Shown here: positions 42,109 to 50,526 of the stretch, in pieces
Layout of the letters: each line of letters begins with the position of its first letter
Numbering within the stretch: position 1 is the first letter of the stretch
Assembly: GCA_040880805.1 (NCBI GenBank)
Contig: JBBDHW010000046.1
Location: 1-60,219 of the forward strand
Source of the DNA: Acidimicrobiia bacterium
GTDB lineage: Bacteria > Actinomycetota > Acidimicrobiia > IMCC26256 > DASPTH01
Length of the DNA: 60,219 nucleotides
Direction: 5' to 3'
Made by a program: the position numbers and the translations under genes
The notes under the pieces: model-generated
The model's input: only the letters and a program-made list of their open reading frames with translations
Told to the model about the DNA's origin: nothing
Database searches by the model: none

Positions 42109-43125
42109 TCAGCCGATGTCTGCTCGGAGCCGAGCGACGAGTGCCACGACGTCGTTCCCGGGCCCACCCGACGTCGGCGGTTCGGTGTCGACGCGCGTCC
42201 CGGCCATTGCGGACACGGTTGCCGCCACCGACGCGCGGAGCGCGTCGAGGTCGTAGCCACCTTCGAGGAATGCGACGAACCGGCCCGGTTGTGGCGCGAA
42301 GGCCAGGACGCGCCGGGTGAGTGCGGCGTAGTCGCCGGCGCTCCATGCCAGATCGGCCAGCGGATCGCGCCGATGCGCGTCGAAGCCGGCCGAGACGAGC
42401 ACCCACGTGGGTGAGAACCGCTCGACCGCGGGCGCCACGATCTCGTCGAGCGCGCCGAGCGTGACATCGCCGGTTGCTCCGGGAGGGAGCGGGAAGTTGA
42501 TGGTGAGCCCGGGCGCGTCCGCGCCACCCGTGTCCGACGCCGGGCCGGTGCCGGGGTACGCGGGCGACTGGTGCGTGGAGACATAGAGGACCCGCGGGTC
42601 GTTCCAGAAGATGTCCTGCGTCCCGTTCCCGTGGTGCACGTCCCAGTCGACGATCAGGACGCGCTCGTCGTGTTCCGCGAGCTCGGCGGCAGCAACCGCG
42701 ATGTTGTTGAGCAGACAGAAGCCCTGGCCTCGCGTTCGGGTTGCGTGATGCCCCGGCGGGCGTACGCCGACGAAGGCGGCCGACGCGTCGCCGCGCCGGA
42801 GCGCATCGATCGCGGCGAGGCCGCAGCCGGTCGCGAGCAGCGCGGTCTCGAACGAGCCGGACGACACCGGCGTGTCGGGGTCGAGATCGCCGCCGCCCGC
42901 GTGAGCGAATTGCTCGAGCGCATCGAGGTACGCCGCGTCGTGCACGCGGACGAGTTCGCCGCGGTCGGCGATCCTGCCGGTTGACCACGTCACGTTGTCT
43001 TCGAGACCGGCGTCCTCGATGCCGCGAATTACCGCGTCGATGCGCGCCGGCCGTTCCGGATGCCCGCGCCCGGTGTCGTGGTGATCGTGGTCGCCGAGCG
43101 TCGTCACCAGTACCCGACGTGTCAT
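42109..43125 (-). CDS. Histone deacetylase / acetylpolyamine-type amidohydrolase
   Basis: 338 residues of the zinc-dependent deacetylase superfamily. HHDTGRGHPERPARIDAVIR opens it; VRPPGHHATRTRGQGFCLLN carries the catalytic His pair, VLIVDWDVHHGNGTQDIFW the metal Asp/His, and SAGFDAHRRDPLADLAWSAG the second metal Asp. In bacteria these enzymes deacetylate acetyl-CoA synthetase (AcuC) or polyamines; the substrate is not decidable here. ATG 43125 has GGAGG four bases upstream, and that ribosome site lies inside DosR-like box 3. Divergent from the PRTase-hydrolase gene. Confidence 0.9.
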   Translation of the reverse strand: MTRRVLVTTLGDHDHHDTGRGHPERPARIDAVIRGIEDAGLEDNVTWSTGRIADRGELVRVHDAAYLDALEQFAHAGGGDLDPDTPVSSGSFETALLATGCGLAAIDALRRGDASAAFVGVRPPGHHATRTRGQGFCLLNNIAVAAAELAEHDERVLIVDWDVHHGNGTQDIFWNDPRVLYVSTHQSPAYPGTGPASDTGGADAPGLTINFPLPPGATGDVTLGALDEIVAPAVERFSPTWVLVSAGFDAHRRDPLADLAWSAGDYAALTRRVLAFAPQPGRFVAFLEGGYDLDALRASVAATVSAMAGTRVDTEPPTSGGPGNDVVALVARLRADIG

Positions 43126-43140
43126 GGGACCTCCGGCCCT
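43126..43140 (+). promoter_or_regulatory. DosR-like box 3
   Basis: GGGACCTCCGGCCCT, 14 of 15 consensus bases. It is 78 bp before the PRTase-hydrolase gene and touches the divergent deacetylase start codon, so a bound regulator could act on both genes in opposite ways. Confidence 0.65.
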
Positions 43141-43218
43141 GTTCCCGCGACCGTTCCATGTGCACGATGATGGTGTCGAGTCGAGCGTGGGTCGTGATCC
43201 CGTCCCGAGGAGGGTCCC

Positions 43219-44577
43219 ATGGCGTGGCGATTCCGTGACCGGGCCGAGGCTGGCGCTGCGCTCGCCCAGCTGCTTGTCCAGTTCCGAGACGAGGACCCAG
43301 TGGTGCTGGCGCTTCCACGCGGTGGTGTTCCCGTCGCGTTCGAGGTCGCACGCGCGTTGCAGGCCCCCCTCGACGTCATCGTCGTCCGCAAGCTCGGTGT
43401 TCCGTTCCAGCCCGAATTGGGGATGGGCGCGATCGGCGAAGAGGGCGTGCGCGTGCTCGATCCGCACATGGTGCGCGTCGCCCAGGTGACCGCCGAAGAG
43501 ATCGCGACGATCGAGATGCGTGAACGCGCTGAACTGGAACGCCGGGTTCGCCTCTACCGGGGCGCGCGGCCGATGATCTCCCTCGAGGGTCGTACGGTGA
43601 TCGTCGTCGACGACGGAATCGCGACGGGAGGCACCGCTCGCGCCGCGCTGCGCATCGCGCGTCTCCATGGCGCGCGTCGCATCATCCTCGCGGTGCCGGT
43701 GGCGGCGCCCGAAACCGTGCGCGAGCTGGCCGACGTCGCCGATGCGATCATCGCGGTGCAGACGCCCAGCCCGTTCCTCGCGATCGGCGAGTGGTACGAG
43801 CGGTTCGACCAGACAACTGACGACGAGGTCCGGACATTGCTCGGCGCAGCGACCACGGCGCGTTCGGGCAGCGACGACGCGATCGACACCGCTCCAAGCG
43901 ACGAGCCGATCTTCGACGGCGAGGTGAGGATCGGGACCGACGGGATCCGACTTCCCGGTCACCTCACGATCCCGCTCGGTGCTCGGGGCCTCGTGCTGTT
44001 CGCGCACGGCAGCGGGAGCAGCCGTCACAGTCCGCGCAACCAGTTCGTGGCGCGTCACCTTCAGGGAGCCGGGCTCGCGACGCTGCTGTTCGACCTCCTG
44101 TCGCCCGACGAGGCGCTCGATCGCGCCAATGTGTTCGATGTCGAGCTCCTGGCCGTCCGGCTCCTGGCGGCGACGCGGTGGGTCCGGAGCCAGCCACCCT
44201 GCGCCGGCCTGGCACTCGGCTACTTCGGTGCCAGCACCGGCGCAGCCGCGGCGCTCTGGGCGGCTGCCGAAGACCCTTCGATCCGGGCGGTTGTGTCGCG
44301 CGGGGGCCGGCCCGACCTCGCGGCGTCGCGTCTCGGCGCGGTGGAGGCCCCCACGTTGCTGATCGTCGGTGGCGACGACACCGTCGTGATCGGCCTCAAC
44401 GAGGAGGCTGCGACGCGGCTCCGCTGCGAGCACCGGATCGAGATCGTGCGAGGCGCGACGCATCTGTTCGAGGAACCCGGAGCCCTCGAGGTCGTCTCGG
44501 GTCGCGCGCAAGCGTGGTTCCTCAGGTATCTGTCGCCGTTCCCTGCCCAGGCCGGTCGGGTGCGCACGAGCCCGTGA
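43219..44577 (+). CDS. Phosphoribosyltransferase-α/β-hydrolase fusion
   Basis: 452 residues. The first domain (about 1-215) is a type I phosphoribosyltransferase: LALPRGGVPVAFEVARALQA, LDVIVVRKLGVPFQPELGMG and the PRPP loop VIVVDDGIATGGTARAAL. The second (about 235-440) is an α/β hydrolase of dienelactone-hydrolase type: GLVLFAHGSGSSRHSPRNQF and nucleophile region GYFGASTGAAAALWAAAE. The same fusion occurs in the mycobacterial DosR regulon (Rv0571c-like). The substrate is unknown. It is read from its own promoter with box 3 upstream. ATG 43219 follows GAGGAGG. Confidence 0.9.
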   Translation: MAWRFRDRAEAGAALAQLLVQFRDEDPVVLALPRGGVPVAFEVARALQAPLDVIVVRKLGVPFQPELGMGAIGEEGVRVLDPHMVRVAQVTAEEIATIEMRERAELERRVRLYRGARPMISLEGRTVIVVDDGIATGGTARAALRIARLHGARRIILAVPVAAPETVRELADVADAIIAVQTPSPFLAIGEWYERFDQTTDDEVRTLLGAATTARSGSDDAIDTAPSDEPIFDGEVRIGTDGIRLPGHLTIPLGARGLVLFAHGSGSSRHSPRNQFVARHLQGAGLATLLFDLLSPDEALDRANVFDVELLAVRLLAATRWVRSQPPCAGLALGYFGASTGAAAALWAAAEDPSIRAVVSRGGRPDLAASRLGAVEAPTLLIVGGDDTVVIGLNEEAATRLRCEHRIEIVRGATHLFEEPGALEVVSGRAQAWFLRYLSPFPAQAGRVRTSP

Positions 44578-45631
44578 TGCCTTCTGGAGGCACGCTCCAT
44601 TCGACGACCGTTCCCCCCTCGGGTCGGGAGCGCACGGCGCACCGGCCACCGAGCCGAACGGCGCGGTCGGTCATGTTGCGGATGCCGTTGCCCCCGCCGC
44701 CGTCAGCATCTTCGGGGATGCCGACTCCGTCGTCGCTCACGCACAGCACCACCTGAGCGCCAGTTCCCCGTTCGGGCACGGAGCCGGCTTCGATCGTCAC
44801 GTCGACCGACGCCGCGCGCGCGTGTCGGGCCACGTTCGACAGGGCTTCCCGCAAGGTCGCTAGCAGGTGCGCAGCGACCTCGTCGGTGATCGTCTCGATC
44901 GGTCCGTCGAAGCGCACCCTGGGCTCGAACCCGAGAACGGCACGCTCGTCAGATGCGACCCGCAGGATCTCGGCTCGCCGTCCGCCGGCGTCGGCGCCCA
45001 AGGTCTGCAAGCCGAAGATGACGGCACGAATCTCCCGGATCGTCGCGTCGAGGTCGTCCACGACGGTGGCAACGCGCTGGGCGACGTCGGGATCCTTGAT
45101 GCGGGACCACACTCCCTGGAGCGTCATCCCCGACGCGAACAGCTGCTGGATCACGATGTCGTGGAGGTCTCGGGCGATGCGCTCGTGGTCCTCGAGCGTG
45201 CGGAGTTCCTGCTCGGCCTCGCCGAGACGTTGCTCGGTCTCGAGGCGCTCGCTGACGTCGCGCACGGCGGCGACGACCATCGCCTGGTCGTTCGCGGTCA
45301 CGGGGCTGAGGCTGATCTCGACAGGGAACTCGGTGCCGTCCTTGCGCCGACCGAGCAGCGAGATGCCCGCGCCCATCAGACGGGTGCGCGGTTCTGCCCG
45401 GTAGCGCGTGCGGTGGGCACGGTGGATCGCCCGGAATCGCTGGGGCAGGAGCTCGTCCACCGATGCCCCCAGGAGCTCCGAGCGGTCGTACCCGAACAGC
45501 GCTTCGGTCTGCCGGTTCACGACGAGGATCCGCCCCGAACGGTCGGTGATCACGATGCCGTCGGGCGCGGCATCGACCAAGCTCCAGGCGACCTCGTCGC
45601 CCAGCCTGACGTCGGTCTCGCGTGAGACCAA
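44522..45631 (-). CDS. PAS-domain sensor histidine kinase (NarX/DevS type)
   Basis: 369 residues. An N-terminal PAS domain (SLVDAAPDGIVITDRSGRIL to about 145) is followed by a HisKA_3 dimerisation helix with phospho-acceptor in HERIARDLHDIVIQQLFASG and an HATPase_c domain ending DDGVGIPEDADGGGGNGIRN. No membrane helices, no GAF domain, so a cytoplasmic sensor unlike the GAF-GAF DevS of mycobacteria. No ATG is in frame near the PAS start; TTG 45631 with GAAGGG eight bases upstream is my choice. Its likely partner is the NarL-type regulator at 48139-48801. The 3' end overlaps the PRTase-hydrolase gene by 56 bp, convergent. Confidence 0.85.
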   Translation of the reverse strand: MVSRETDVRLGDEVAWSLVDAAPDGIVITDRSGRILVVNRQTEALFGYDRSELLGASVDELLPQRFRAIHRAHRTRYRAEPRTRLMGAGISLLGRRKDGTEFPVEISLSPVTANDQAMVVAAVRDVSERLETEQRLGEAEQELRTLEDHERIARDLHDIVIQQLFASGMTLQGVWSRIKDPDVAQRVATVVDDLDATIREIRAVIFGLQTLGADAGGRRAEILRVASDERAVLGFEPRVRFDGPIETITDEVAAHLLATLREALSNVARHARAASVDVTIEAGSVPERGTGAQVVLCVSDDGVGIPEDADGGGGNGIRNMTDRAVRLGGRCAVRSRPEGGTVVEWSVPPEGITGSCAPDRPGQGTATDT

Positions 45632-45767
45632 AGACCGGAACCCTTCGTCGTGACGGTGGGCTCCGAAGGCTACCGCTCGGCGTTTCGTTTCCCACCTTAC
45701 GGCGAGCCCGATGTCGACGGACGTTCTCCTCTGTCGCCGATTGCTCTCGCGTGGCACGCTCGGCCTG

Positions 45768-47267
45768 ATGGACGAGACGCGTGTGGAAGAGGCGTGGTGG
45801 CCGGCTGAAGTGCGCGAAACGCACGTTTCGGTGCTCTTCTTCGTAGGAGATCGCGTGTACAAGCTCAAGAAGCCCGTGACCCTCGACTTCCTCGACTTCT
45901 CCACGCGCGAGGAGCGTGAGCGCGTCTGCCGGCGCGAGCTCGAGCTCAACCGCCGCCTCGCTCCCGACGTGTACCTCGACGTGCTCGACGTCGTCGGCAG
46001 CGACGGCGAGCCTCGTGACCACCTCCTTGTGATGCGGCGGATGCCCGAGGAGCGTCGGCTCTCGACGCTCGTGGAGGAAGGTCGCGCCGACGACTGTCTC
46101 CGCGAGGTCGCACGAATGGTCGCGGCGTTTCATGCTCGCGCCACCACCTCGGCAGAGATCGCCGCCGCCGGTTCGCTCGAGCAGCTGCGCGCCAACTGGG
46201 AGTCGAGCTTCGCGACGATGAAGCCGTTCGTGGGCCCTGTGCTCGATCCGGGCGTTGTCGAGCACATCGAGCAACTCGCGCGGCGGTATCTCGCGGGTCG
46301 TGATCGGCTGTTCGACGCGCGCATCGCCAACGGCAAGGTTCGCGACGGCCACGGGGATCTTCTCGCCGACGACGTGTTCTGCCTCGATGACGGTCCGCGA
46401 ATCCTCGACTGCATCGAGTTCGACGATCGACTCCGTTACGGTGACGTGCTCGCCGATGTCGCATTTCTCGCGATGGACCTCGAGCGTGTCGGCGACCGGT
46501 CGTGCGGGACGCGGTTCCTTGCCTGGTACCGGGAGTTCGCCGGCGAGAACTATCCCGCGACGCTGGCGCACCATTACATCGCGTACCGCGCCCACGTGCG
46601 CGCGAAGGTCGCGTGCTTGCGTACCGCGCAGGGTGACGTGGCCGCGGGGGAGACCGCTCAGCGGCTGCTCTCGCTGGCCCGCGACCACCTTGCTTCCGGG
46701 CGCGTCACGCTGGCGCTCGTGGGTGGGCTCCCCGGCACGGGCAAGTCGACGCTCGCGACCGCCCTTGCCGATCGCCTCGGGTGGACGGTGCTGCGATCCG
46801 ACGAGCTGCGCAAGGACCTCGCCGGCCTCGGACACACCGCGCGCACGGGTGCCTCCTACGGCGAGGGGATCTATGCGGACGACGCCACCGCGGTCACCTA
46901 CGACGCCCTGCTCCAGCGTGCGCGATCGCTGCTCGAGTTGGGCGAGCCCACGATCCTCGACGCCTCTTGGTCTGACGCGCAGTGGCGCACGCGAGCCGCC
47001 GACATTGCGCGCGAAACGAGCAGCGACCTGATCCAGCTGCGCTGCGACCTCGACGCCGGGGTGGCGGCGAAGCGCCTGGCCGAACGCGAGCGCACGGGTC
47101 ACGACCCGTCCGATGCGTCGGGCGTTGTCGCGGCCCGGATGGCGGTCGAGTTCGATCCCTGGCCCGACGCGCACGTGATCGACACGGCACGCTCCGCGGA
47201 ATCCGTGGTCGACGCCGCTCGGGCCGCCGTGGATCGCGGCCACGATTCCGCGTCATCGGGAGTGTGA
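45768..47267 (+). CDS. APH-like kinase/AAA ATPase fusion (Rv2004c type)
   Basis: 499 residues. The N-terminal half resembles aminoglycoside phosphotransferases (VYKLKKPVTLDFLDFSTREE, DGHGDLLADDVFCLDDGPRI, CIEFDDRLRYGDVLADVAFL). The C-terminal half is a P-loop kinase with Walker A GLPGTGKSTLATALAD near residue 330 and a lid region. This two-part protein is a known DosR-regulon member in M. tuberculosis; its substrate is unknown. ATG 45768 is preferred; ATG 45711 would add 19 residues in the divergent promoter region. Box 4 begins on its stop codon. Confidence 0.9.
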   Translation: MDETRVEEAWWPAEVRETHVSVLFFVGDRVYKLKKPVTLDFLDFSTREERERVCRRELELNRRLAPDVYLDVLDVVGSDGEPRDHLLVMRRMPEERRLSTLVEEGRADDCLREVARMVAAFHARATTSAEIAAAGSLEQLRANWESSFATMKPFVGPVLDPGVVEHIEQLARRYLAGRDRLFDARIANGKVRDGHGDLLADDVFCLDDGPRILDCIEFDDRLRYGDVLADVAFLAMDLERVGDRSCGTRFLAWYREFAGENYPATLAHHYIAYRAHVRAKVACLRTAQGDVAAGETAQRLLSLARDHLASGRVTLALVGGLPGTGKSTLATALADRLGWTVLRSDELRKDLAGLGHTARTGASYGEGIYADDATAVTYDALLQRARSLLELGEPTILDASWSDAQWRTRAADIARETSSDLIQLRCDLDAGVAAKRLAERERTGHDPSDASGVVAARMAVEFDPWPDAHVIDTARSAESVVDAARAAVDRGHDSASSGV

Positions 47268-47281
47268 GGACCTTCGGCCCT
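47267..47281 (+). promoter_or_regulatory. DosR-like box 4
   Basis: AGGACCTTCGGCCCT, 14 of 15 consensus bases, overlapping the last base of the preceding stop codon and ending 35 bp before the AhpD-like gene. Confidence 0.6.
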
Positions 47282-47285
47282 GCCC

Positions 47286-47313
47286 CCCGAGTGAACCCTG
47301 CGTCACACTCGGG
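47286..47313 (+). promoter_or_regulatory. Inverted repeat over the AhpD-like ribosome site
   Basis: CCCGAGTG (47286-47293) and CACTCGGG (47306-47313) form an 8-bp stem with a 12-base loop ending three bases before the ATG. The only purine-rich ribosome-site candidate (GGG) is in the stem. It may be a second operator or may limit translation. Confidence 0.5.
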
Positions 47314-47316
47314 TAC

Positions 47317-47679
47317 ATGGGGAAGTACCAGGGTGTGCTCGACGAGGTACGGGGGCCCGCGGCATCGCTCCGGCACGAGGCATCCGACGCGTGGGCCGGG
47401 TTCGCCGCCCTGCACAGTGCCGCGATGGCCGACGGGGAGATCTCGGCGCGGATGAAGGAGCTCGTCGCGCTCGCGATCAGTGTCGTCAAGGGTTGCGAGG
47501 GCTGCGTTGCGCACCACGCGCGACGGGCCGCTCGCCTCGGCGCGACGCGCTCCGAAGTTGCCGAGATCCTCTCGGTCGCGTTGCTCATGGACGGCGGGCC
47601 CGCGACCGTCTACGGGCCGAGGGCCTGGGAGGCCTTCATCGAGTTCGAGTCCGGTCGGGCGATACCCGACGTGGCCTGA
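47317..47679 (+). CDS. Carboxymuconolactone decarboxylase/AhpD-like protein
   Basis: 120 residues, all helical. KELVALAISVVKGCEGCVAH then HARRAARLGATRSEVAEILS contains the CxxC...H redox/proton-relay motif (CEGCVAHH) of the AhpD-like CMD family. Such proteins reduce peroxidase partners or detoxify alkylhydroperoxides. It lies between the APH/ATPase and Usp genes on the same strand, with box 4 upstream, so an operon with the Usp gene (13-bp gap) is likely. Confidence 0.88.
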   Translation: MGKYQGVLDEVRGPAASLRHEASDAWAGFAALHSAAMADGEISARMKELVALAISVVKGCEGCVAHHARRAARLGATRSEVAEILSVALLMDGGPATVYGPRAWEAFIEFESGRAIPDVA

Positions 47680-47692
47680 CCTGCGCCGCACG

Positions 47693-48142
47693 ATGACCGA
47701 TCGCACGATCGTGCTCGGGATGGACGGATCGGTCGGATCCGAGGCCGCGGCCCGTTGGTGCATCGAGATGGCACCCCTGCTCGACGCGAAGGTGCTGGTG
47801 GTGCACGCGTTGCCACCCCTTCTGTTCCTGGTGCCGCCCACACCAACCGGCGCCGCCGCGTACGCCGACGAGGACGCAGTGAGACGCGGGCTGACGTTGG
47901 CGCTCGAGGAGTGGTGCGCGCCGTTCCGAGCGAGTGGGATCGAGTACGAGTCGCGACTCGTCGACGGGCTTGCTGCCGAGACGCTGATGCGGATCGCCGG
48001 GGAAGTGCACAGCGACCTCGTGGTCGTCGGGCGGCGTGGCCACGGTGGATTCGCGGAGATGATCCTCGGAAGCGTGCCGCACACGTTGAGCCATCACTGC
48101 GACGTGCCGGTCGTCATCGTTCCAAGTGAGGGACCGAGCTAA
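47693..48142 (+). CDS. Universal stress protein, single domain
   Basis: 149 residues. RTIVLGMDGSVGSEAAARWC starts the Usp fold and VVVGRRGHGGFAEMILGSVP holds the ATP loop. Likely an ATP-binding stress protein. ATG 47693 is 13 bp after the AhpD-like gene. The end overlaps the convergent response-regulator gene by 4 bp. Confidence 0.92.
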   Translation: MTDRTIVLGMDGSVGSEAAARWCIEMAPLLDAKVLVVHALPPLLFLVPPTPTGAAAYADEDAVRRGLTLALEEWCAPFRASGIEYESRLVDGLAAETLMRIAGEVHSDLVVVGRRGHGGFAEMILGSVPHTLSHHCDVPVVIVPSEGPS

Positions 48143-48801
48143 CCGGTGGGGTTCCGGGGTGGCGGTTCGAGGCGCGCCGCGAACACCGCAGCTTGGGTGC
48201 GGCGCTCCATGCCGAGCTTGCTGAGCAAGTTCGAGACGTAGTTCTTGACCGTCTTCTCCGCGAGATGGATCTCCTCCGCGATCTGACGGTTCGTGAGGCC
48301 TTCGGCGATCAGCGCGAGGATCCGGCGCTCCTGGTTGGTGAGCCGCGCCAGCCGTTCGTCCTCCTGCGACCCGCGCCGAAATCGCGCGAGCGCACGATCT
48401 TTGAGCGCGGGATCGAGCAGCGACTGGCCGGCCGCGACGCGCCGAACCGCGTTGACGATGTCGGTGCCTCGGATCTGTTTCAGCAGGTAACCGGACGCAC
48501 CCGCGACGATCGCCTGGAGCAACGCCTCGTCGTCGGAGAACGACGTGAGCATGATGCAGGCGACTTCCTGCTGACGCGAACGGATCTCCCGGCACACCTC
48601 GACGCCGTCACCATCGGGCAGGCGCACGTCGAGGATCGCCACGTTGGGCCGCGTCGGCGGGATCCTCGACAGCGCCTGCTCCGCGGTGCCCGCCTCGCCG
48701 ACCACCTCCATGTCGTCCTCGGCGTCGAGGAGCTCGCGAACACCGCGACGCACCACCTCGTGGTCGTCGAGCAGAAAGACCCGGATGGGGTCTGGCGTCA
48801 C
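48139..48801 (-). CDS. NarL/DevR-type response regulator
   Basis: 220 residues. Receiver domain: FLLDDHEVVRRGVRELLDAE and phospho-acceptor Asp in NVAILDVRLPDGDGVEVCRE; LuxR-type helix-turn-helix: LTNQERRILALIAEGLTNRQ, IAEEIHLAEKTVKNYVSNLL, SKLGMERRTQAAV. The recognition helix (EKTVKNYVSNLLSKLGMERR) closely follows the DosR/DevR pattern, which fits the GGGAC-type boxes of this island. The probable partner kinase is at 44522-45631. No box was seen before the gene itself. Confidence 0.93.
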   Translation of the reverse strand: MTPDPIRVFLLDDHEVVRRGVRELLDAEDDMEVVGEAGTAEQALSRIPPTRPNVAILDVRLPDGDGVEVCREIRSRQQEVACIMLTSFSDDEALLQAIVAGASGYLLKQIRGTDIVNAVRRVAAGQSLLDPALKDRALARFRRGSQEDERLARLTNQERRILALIAEGLTNRQIAEEIHLAEKTVKNYVSNLLSKLGMERRTQAAVFAARLEPPPRNPTG

Positions 48802-48823
48802 GCGCCGAGCGTACCGATCCTGC

Positions 48824-49624
48824 TCATCGTGTGAGGTCGTGACGGTCGAACACCGCGACGACCCCGGTGATCATTGCCACGCAGAGCGCAACGAGCAGCG
48901 CGTAATTGCCGACGGGGAGACCGTGGCGCAGCGGCTGGGTGCCGTTGGCGTGGTACAGGGGGGACACGACCCGCAGGGGCTCGATCCACGAGACCAGGCC
49001 CGCGAGCCCGACGATCAGATACGACGCGGCGAACACCGCCGTACCCGCACCGATCGCGAACGCCCGGCTGCCGGTCGCGGCACCAGCCAGCAATGCGACC
49101 AATCCAACCAACAGGGCAGCGAGCGCGGCGCCGATCGATGCGATCACGACGCGGTCGATTCCGACGTCGAGATCGGCAAGCGCGCCGACAACCGACAACG
49201 ACACGGAGACGACGGCTGCGAGCCCGGCGATCGTGACAACCAACCCGCCGATCTTCTCGAGTACGACCCGACCCCGCGTGAGCGGATTCGCGAGCAGGAG
49301 ATCCATGCACCCGGACTCCTCCTCACCCGCGAGCGTGGCCGCGGCGTAGCCGATCGCGCAGATCGTGAGCAGCGCGGGCACGACGAGCGAGAAGAGCTCG
49401 ACGTTCAGATATCCGGCACCCGTGGACACGTCGAACGCACCCGTGCCTCCGAAGAACGCCTTGAGCTCCTTGGGATAGCTCCGCACCGCTCGTTGCAGAT
49501 CTGAGCTCTGCACCGCGGGGTACACGCTGGCCATCAGCGCGACGTACGCGCCGATCCCCAACGCCCACCCGACGAATCCGCGCCGGCGGTCGCGGACCGC
49601 TCGTTCAGCGACCAGCAGCGCCAT
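48824..49624 (-). CDS. ABC-2 type exporter permease
   Basis: 266 residues, six hydrophobic helices. MALLVAERAVRDRRRGFVGW starts it; ATLAGEEESGCMDLLLANPL then TRGRVVLEKIGG is the amphipathic coupling segment typical of ABC-2 permeases (GEEExGTLxLLLAxP). ATG 49624 overlaps the end of the ATPase gene by 20 bp, so the two are one transporter operon. The substrate is unknown. Confidence 0.88.
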   Translation of the reverse strand: MALLVAERAVRDRRRGFVGWALGIGAYVALMASVYPAVQSSDLQRAVRSYPKELKAFFGGTGAFDVSTGAGYLNVELFSLVVPALLTICAIGYAAATLAGEEESGCMDLLLANPLTRGRVVLEKIGGLVVTIAGLAAVVSVSLSVVGALADLDVGIDRVVIASIGAALAALLVGLVALLAGAATGSRAFAIGAGTAVFAASYLIVGLAGLVSWIEPLRVVSPLYHANGTQPLRHGLPVGNYALLVALCVAMITGVVAVFDRHDLTR

Positions 49625-50516
49625 GGCCGACCTCCCAAGTCTGATAGAAGCGCAAGAACATGTCGTCGAGGTCGGGAGGCGCGCTCGTGAAGTCGACCAC
49701 CCGGTGCCGCGCGGCTTGCTTGACGAGGGCGTCCGCGCTCCCCGCGAGATGACAGTGCAGCGTGAACCCCTCGAGTTCGACATTGCTCACGCCCGGTAGC
49801 GCGCCGAACTCCGCCGCGTCCACCACCTCGTCGAAGCGGATCGTGACCTCGCGCACCGCCCGTTCACGCAACGTCGCGACGTCCTCGACCGTCACGAGCC
49901 GTCCTTCTCGAACGATCGCGACGCGATCGCAGAGATGCTGCACCTCGTCGAGGAGATGCGACGACAGGAACACGGTCGCGCCGTCCGCGGTCACCTCGTG
50001 GACGAGCTGCCCGAACTCGTGCTGGAGCAACGGATCCAGACCGGCCGTGGGCTCGTCGAGGATGAGGAGCTCGGGCCGGTGCATGAAGGCCTGCACGAGC
50101 GTGATCTTCTGCCGGTTGCCCCTCGACAACGTGCGGATCGGCCGGCCCAGCTCGACGTCGAAGCGCTCCACGAGCTCCTCGAGCCAACGCGCGTCGACCC
50201 CACCGTGCATTCTTCCGAGCCAGTCGAGGAACTGCGTGGCCGTCAGTCGTTCGTAGAGCGCGGGATCTCCGGGTACATATCCCACGCGGCGTTTGATCGC
50301 AACCGCCTCGCGACGGGAGTCGAGCCCGAGCAAGCGAGCGCTCCCGCGTGTGGGGCGGAGGAAGTCCATGAGCACGCGGATCGTGGTGGTCTTCCCCGCG
50401 CCGTTCGGACCGAGGAACCCGAAGACCGTCGCGGTCGGTACGGAGAGATCCAGGTCGACGATGCCGCGGGCGGACCCGTACGACTTCGTGAGGGCTTCGG
50501 TCTCGATGGCGTCGAT
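49605..50516 (-). CDS. ABC-2 exporter ATPase, apparent ATC start
   Basis: 303 residues if translation starts at ATC 50516-50514. Walker A GPNGAGKTTT at 36-45, Q-loop region YVPGDPALYERLTA, signature TLSRGNRQKITLVQAFMHRP, Walker B ELLILDEPTAGLDPLLQHEF, H-loop VFLSSHLLDEVQHL, then a C-terminal domain. The first ATG in frame (50375) would delete Walker A. In frame upstream there is no ATG, GTG or TTG, but GGAGG (50523-50527) stands six bases before ATC GAC GCC, exactly where a start is expected. Either a near-cognate start is used or an ATG was mutated. Partner permease overlaps at the 3' end. Confidence 0.85.
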   Translation of the reverse strand: MDAIETEALTKSYGSARGIVDLDLSVPTATVFGFLGPNGAGKTTTIRVLMDFLRPTRGSARLLGLDSRREAVAIKRRVGYVPGDPALYERLTATQFLDWLGRMHGGVDARWLEELVERFDVELGRPIRTLSRGNRQKITLVQAFMHRPELLILDEPTAGLDPLLQHEFGQLVHEVTADGATVFLSSHLLDEVQHLCDRVAIVREGRLVTVEDVATLRERAVREVTIRFDEVVDAAEFGALPGVSNVELEGFTLHCHLAGSADALVKQAARHRVVDFTSAPPDLDDMFLRFYQTWEVGHGAAGR

Positions 50517-50526
50517 GGCGCACCTC

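Noticed and set aside
45659-45675. CCTTCGG-containing palindrome between kinase and APH/ATPase genes as a sixth box
   Set aside because: It shares only the centre; the GGGAC half-site is missing.
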